Positions 63,423 to 64,000 of a stretch of 64,000 bases of DNA are shown here, piece by piece. Below the pieces are notes generated by a model. The model was not told where the DNA came from. It was given only the letters and a program-made list of their open reading frames with translations, and ran no database searches. Location of the stretch: assembly GCA_025055075.1 (NCBI GenBank), contig JANWYV010000039.1, forward strand, positions 1-64,000, written 5' to 3'. The first letter of the stretch is position 1. Every line of letters starts with the position of its first letter. This DNA is from Blastocatellia bacterium. GTDB taxonomy: Bacteria; Acidobacteriota; Blastocatellia; HR10. The translations under genes and the position numbers were made by a program.

Positions 63423-64000
63423 TTAATGGTCTTTGGAAAGGTCAAGATGCTCCGCATCAATTCGGGCGTCGCAAGGGGGAGGGCCATCTTGCGTGAGGGT
63501 TTCCATCACCACGCGGTTGCAGAGCTGGCCGATTCCCTCAATCCAGGCGACGACTTCATCCCCGTCCTTCAGGAAAGCCGGAGGACGACGGGCCATGCCC
63601 ACGCCCGGTGGCGTCCCCGTCGAGAGAATGTCCCCAGGCCGCAGCGTGAAAAGCTGCGAGAAGTAGTGAATCAGATACGGGATCGAGAAGATCATCTCCC
63701 CCGTGTGCGAATCCTGCCGCAGCTCCCCATTCACCCACAGCCGCAAGCGCAGGCCGTGAGGGTCGGGCACTTCATCAGCCGTCACCAGAAACGGACCGCA
63801 GGGAGCGAAGCCGTCAAACGTCTTGCCGTGCGTCCACTGGCCGGTCCGAAACTGAAAATCCCGCGCACTCACATCGTTGAGCACCATGTAGCCCGCTACA
63901 TACGCCAGGGCCTCCGCTTCAGAGAGATATTTCCCCTCTCTCCCGATCACCACGGCCAGCTCCACCTCGTAATCGAGCTGCTCGACAGCCAGCGGTCGCA
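63423..64000 (-). CDS. Fumarylacetoacetate hydrolase family protein (N-terminus beyond the window)
   Basis: The visible 192 codons hold the FAH catalytic domain: DYEVELAVVIGREGKYLSEAEALAYVAGYMVLNDVSARDFQ contains the metal-binding E-x-E and D residues (shown in part), then GKTFDGFAPCGPFLV, LWVNGELRQD, MIFSIPYLIHYFSQLFTLRPGDILSTGTPPGVGM. Members hydrolyse or hydrate beta-keto acids in aromatic or sugar-acid catabolism. The gene runs off the right edge; its start is not visible. Downstream is the sialidase-like gene. Confidence 0.9.
   Translation of the reverse strand, partial: RPLAVEQLDYEVELAVVIGREGKYLSEAEALAYVAGYMVLNDVSARDFQFRTGQWTHGKTFDGFAPCGPFLVTADEVPDPHGLRLRLWVNGELRQDSHTGEMIFSIPYLIHYFSQLFTLRPGDILSTGTPPGVGMARRPPAFLKDGDEVVAWIEGIGQLCNRVVMETLTQDGPPPCDARIDAEHLDLSKDH

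Overview
The window is a GC-rich bacterial chromosome segment with dense, ordinary chromosomal gene content. I see no phage, plasmid or insertion-sequence genes. Together, futalosine-pathway menaquinone synthesis (mqnD), KDO synthesis (kdsA, kdsC), a class II ribonucleotide reductase, multihaem cytochrome c proteins, many secreted beta-propeller proteins and Clp/Hsp20 stress proteins suggest a Gram-negative, probably thermophilic or microaerobic soil or hot-spring lineage. Acidobacteriota is my best guess; this is inference, and no rRNA gene is present to settle it.

Layout. 0-8 kb: mqnD, a CoxG-like protein, a large secreted repeat protein, a DUF2227 membrane protein, a sodium:solute symporter followed by two overlapping single-span microproteins, and yebC. 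8-10 kb: a 370-base gene-free stretch between convergent genes that can fold into a rod-like RNA, a thiamine-binding protein, and two divergent small heat-shock genes (one a DUF2934-Hsp20 fusion). 10-16 kb: DUF3365 haem protein, DUF1858 protein, nrdJ, a TrmO-FmdE fusion, an ECF sigma/anti-sigma pair and an octahaem HAO-like cytochrome. 16-23 kb (minus strand): three secreted propeller proteins around moaC-moeA. 23.6-26 kb: an archaeal-type S-adenosylmethionine synthetase and ychF.

26-35 kb (minus strand): a compact surface-glycan or glycolipid cluster of a FabH-like ketosynthase, four glycosyltransferases, two methyltransferases and two sulfotransferases. Most of its genes overlap by 1-8 bases, so they are probably translated in a coupled way. 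35-40 kb: a stand-alone ClpB-D2-like AAA+ ATPase and the translation operon rplM-rpsI-rpsB-tsf, with pyrH-frr behind a terminator. 40-46 kb: carbamoyltransferase, PBP4, larE, rseP. 46-51 kb (minus strand): deoC, a CDP-alcohol phosphatidyltransferase, a zinc-ribbon membrane protein, biotin carboxylase, biotin carrier and a small KOW-like protein.

51-55 kb (minus strand): a KDO operon of a DsrE-like protein, kdsA, a catalytically dead M1-peptidase-like protein and kdsC. 55-61 kb: a DUF3352 protein, a lipoprotein solute-binding protein and methylmalonyl-CoA mutase. With the biotin carboxylase and carrier at 47 kb, the mutase suggests propionyl-CoA to succinyl-CoA flux. 61-64 kb: tRNA-Leu and tRNA-Gly around a patch of imperfect palindromic repeats, a frameshifted heptosyltransferase remnant, a sialidase-like protein and a partial fumarylacetoacetase-family gene. 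This end looks like a more recently rearranged accessory region.
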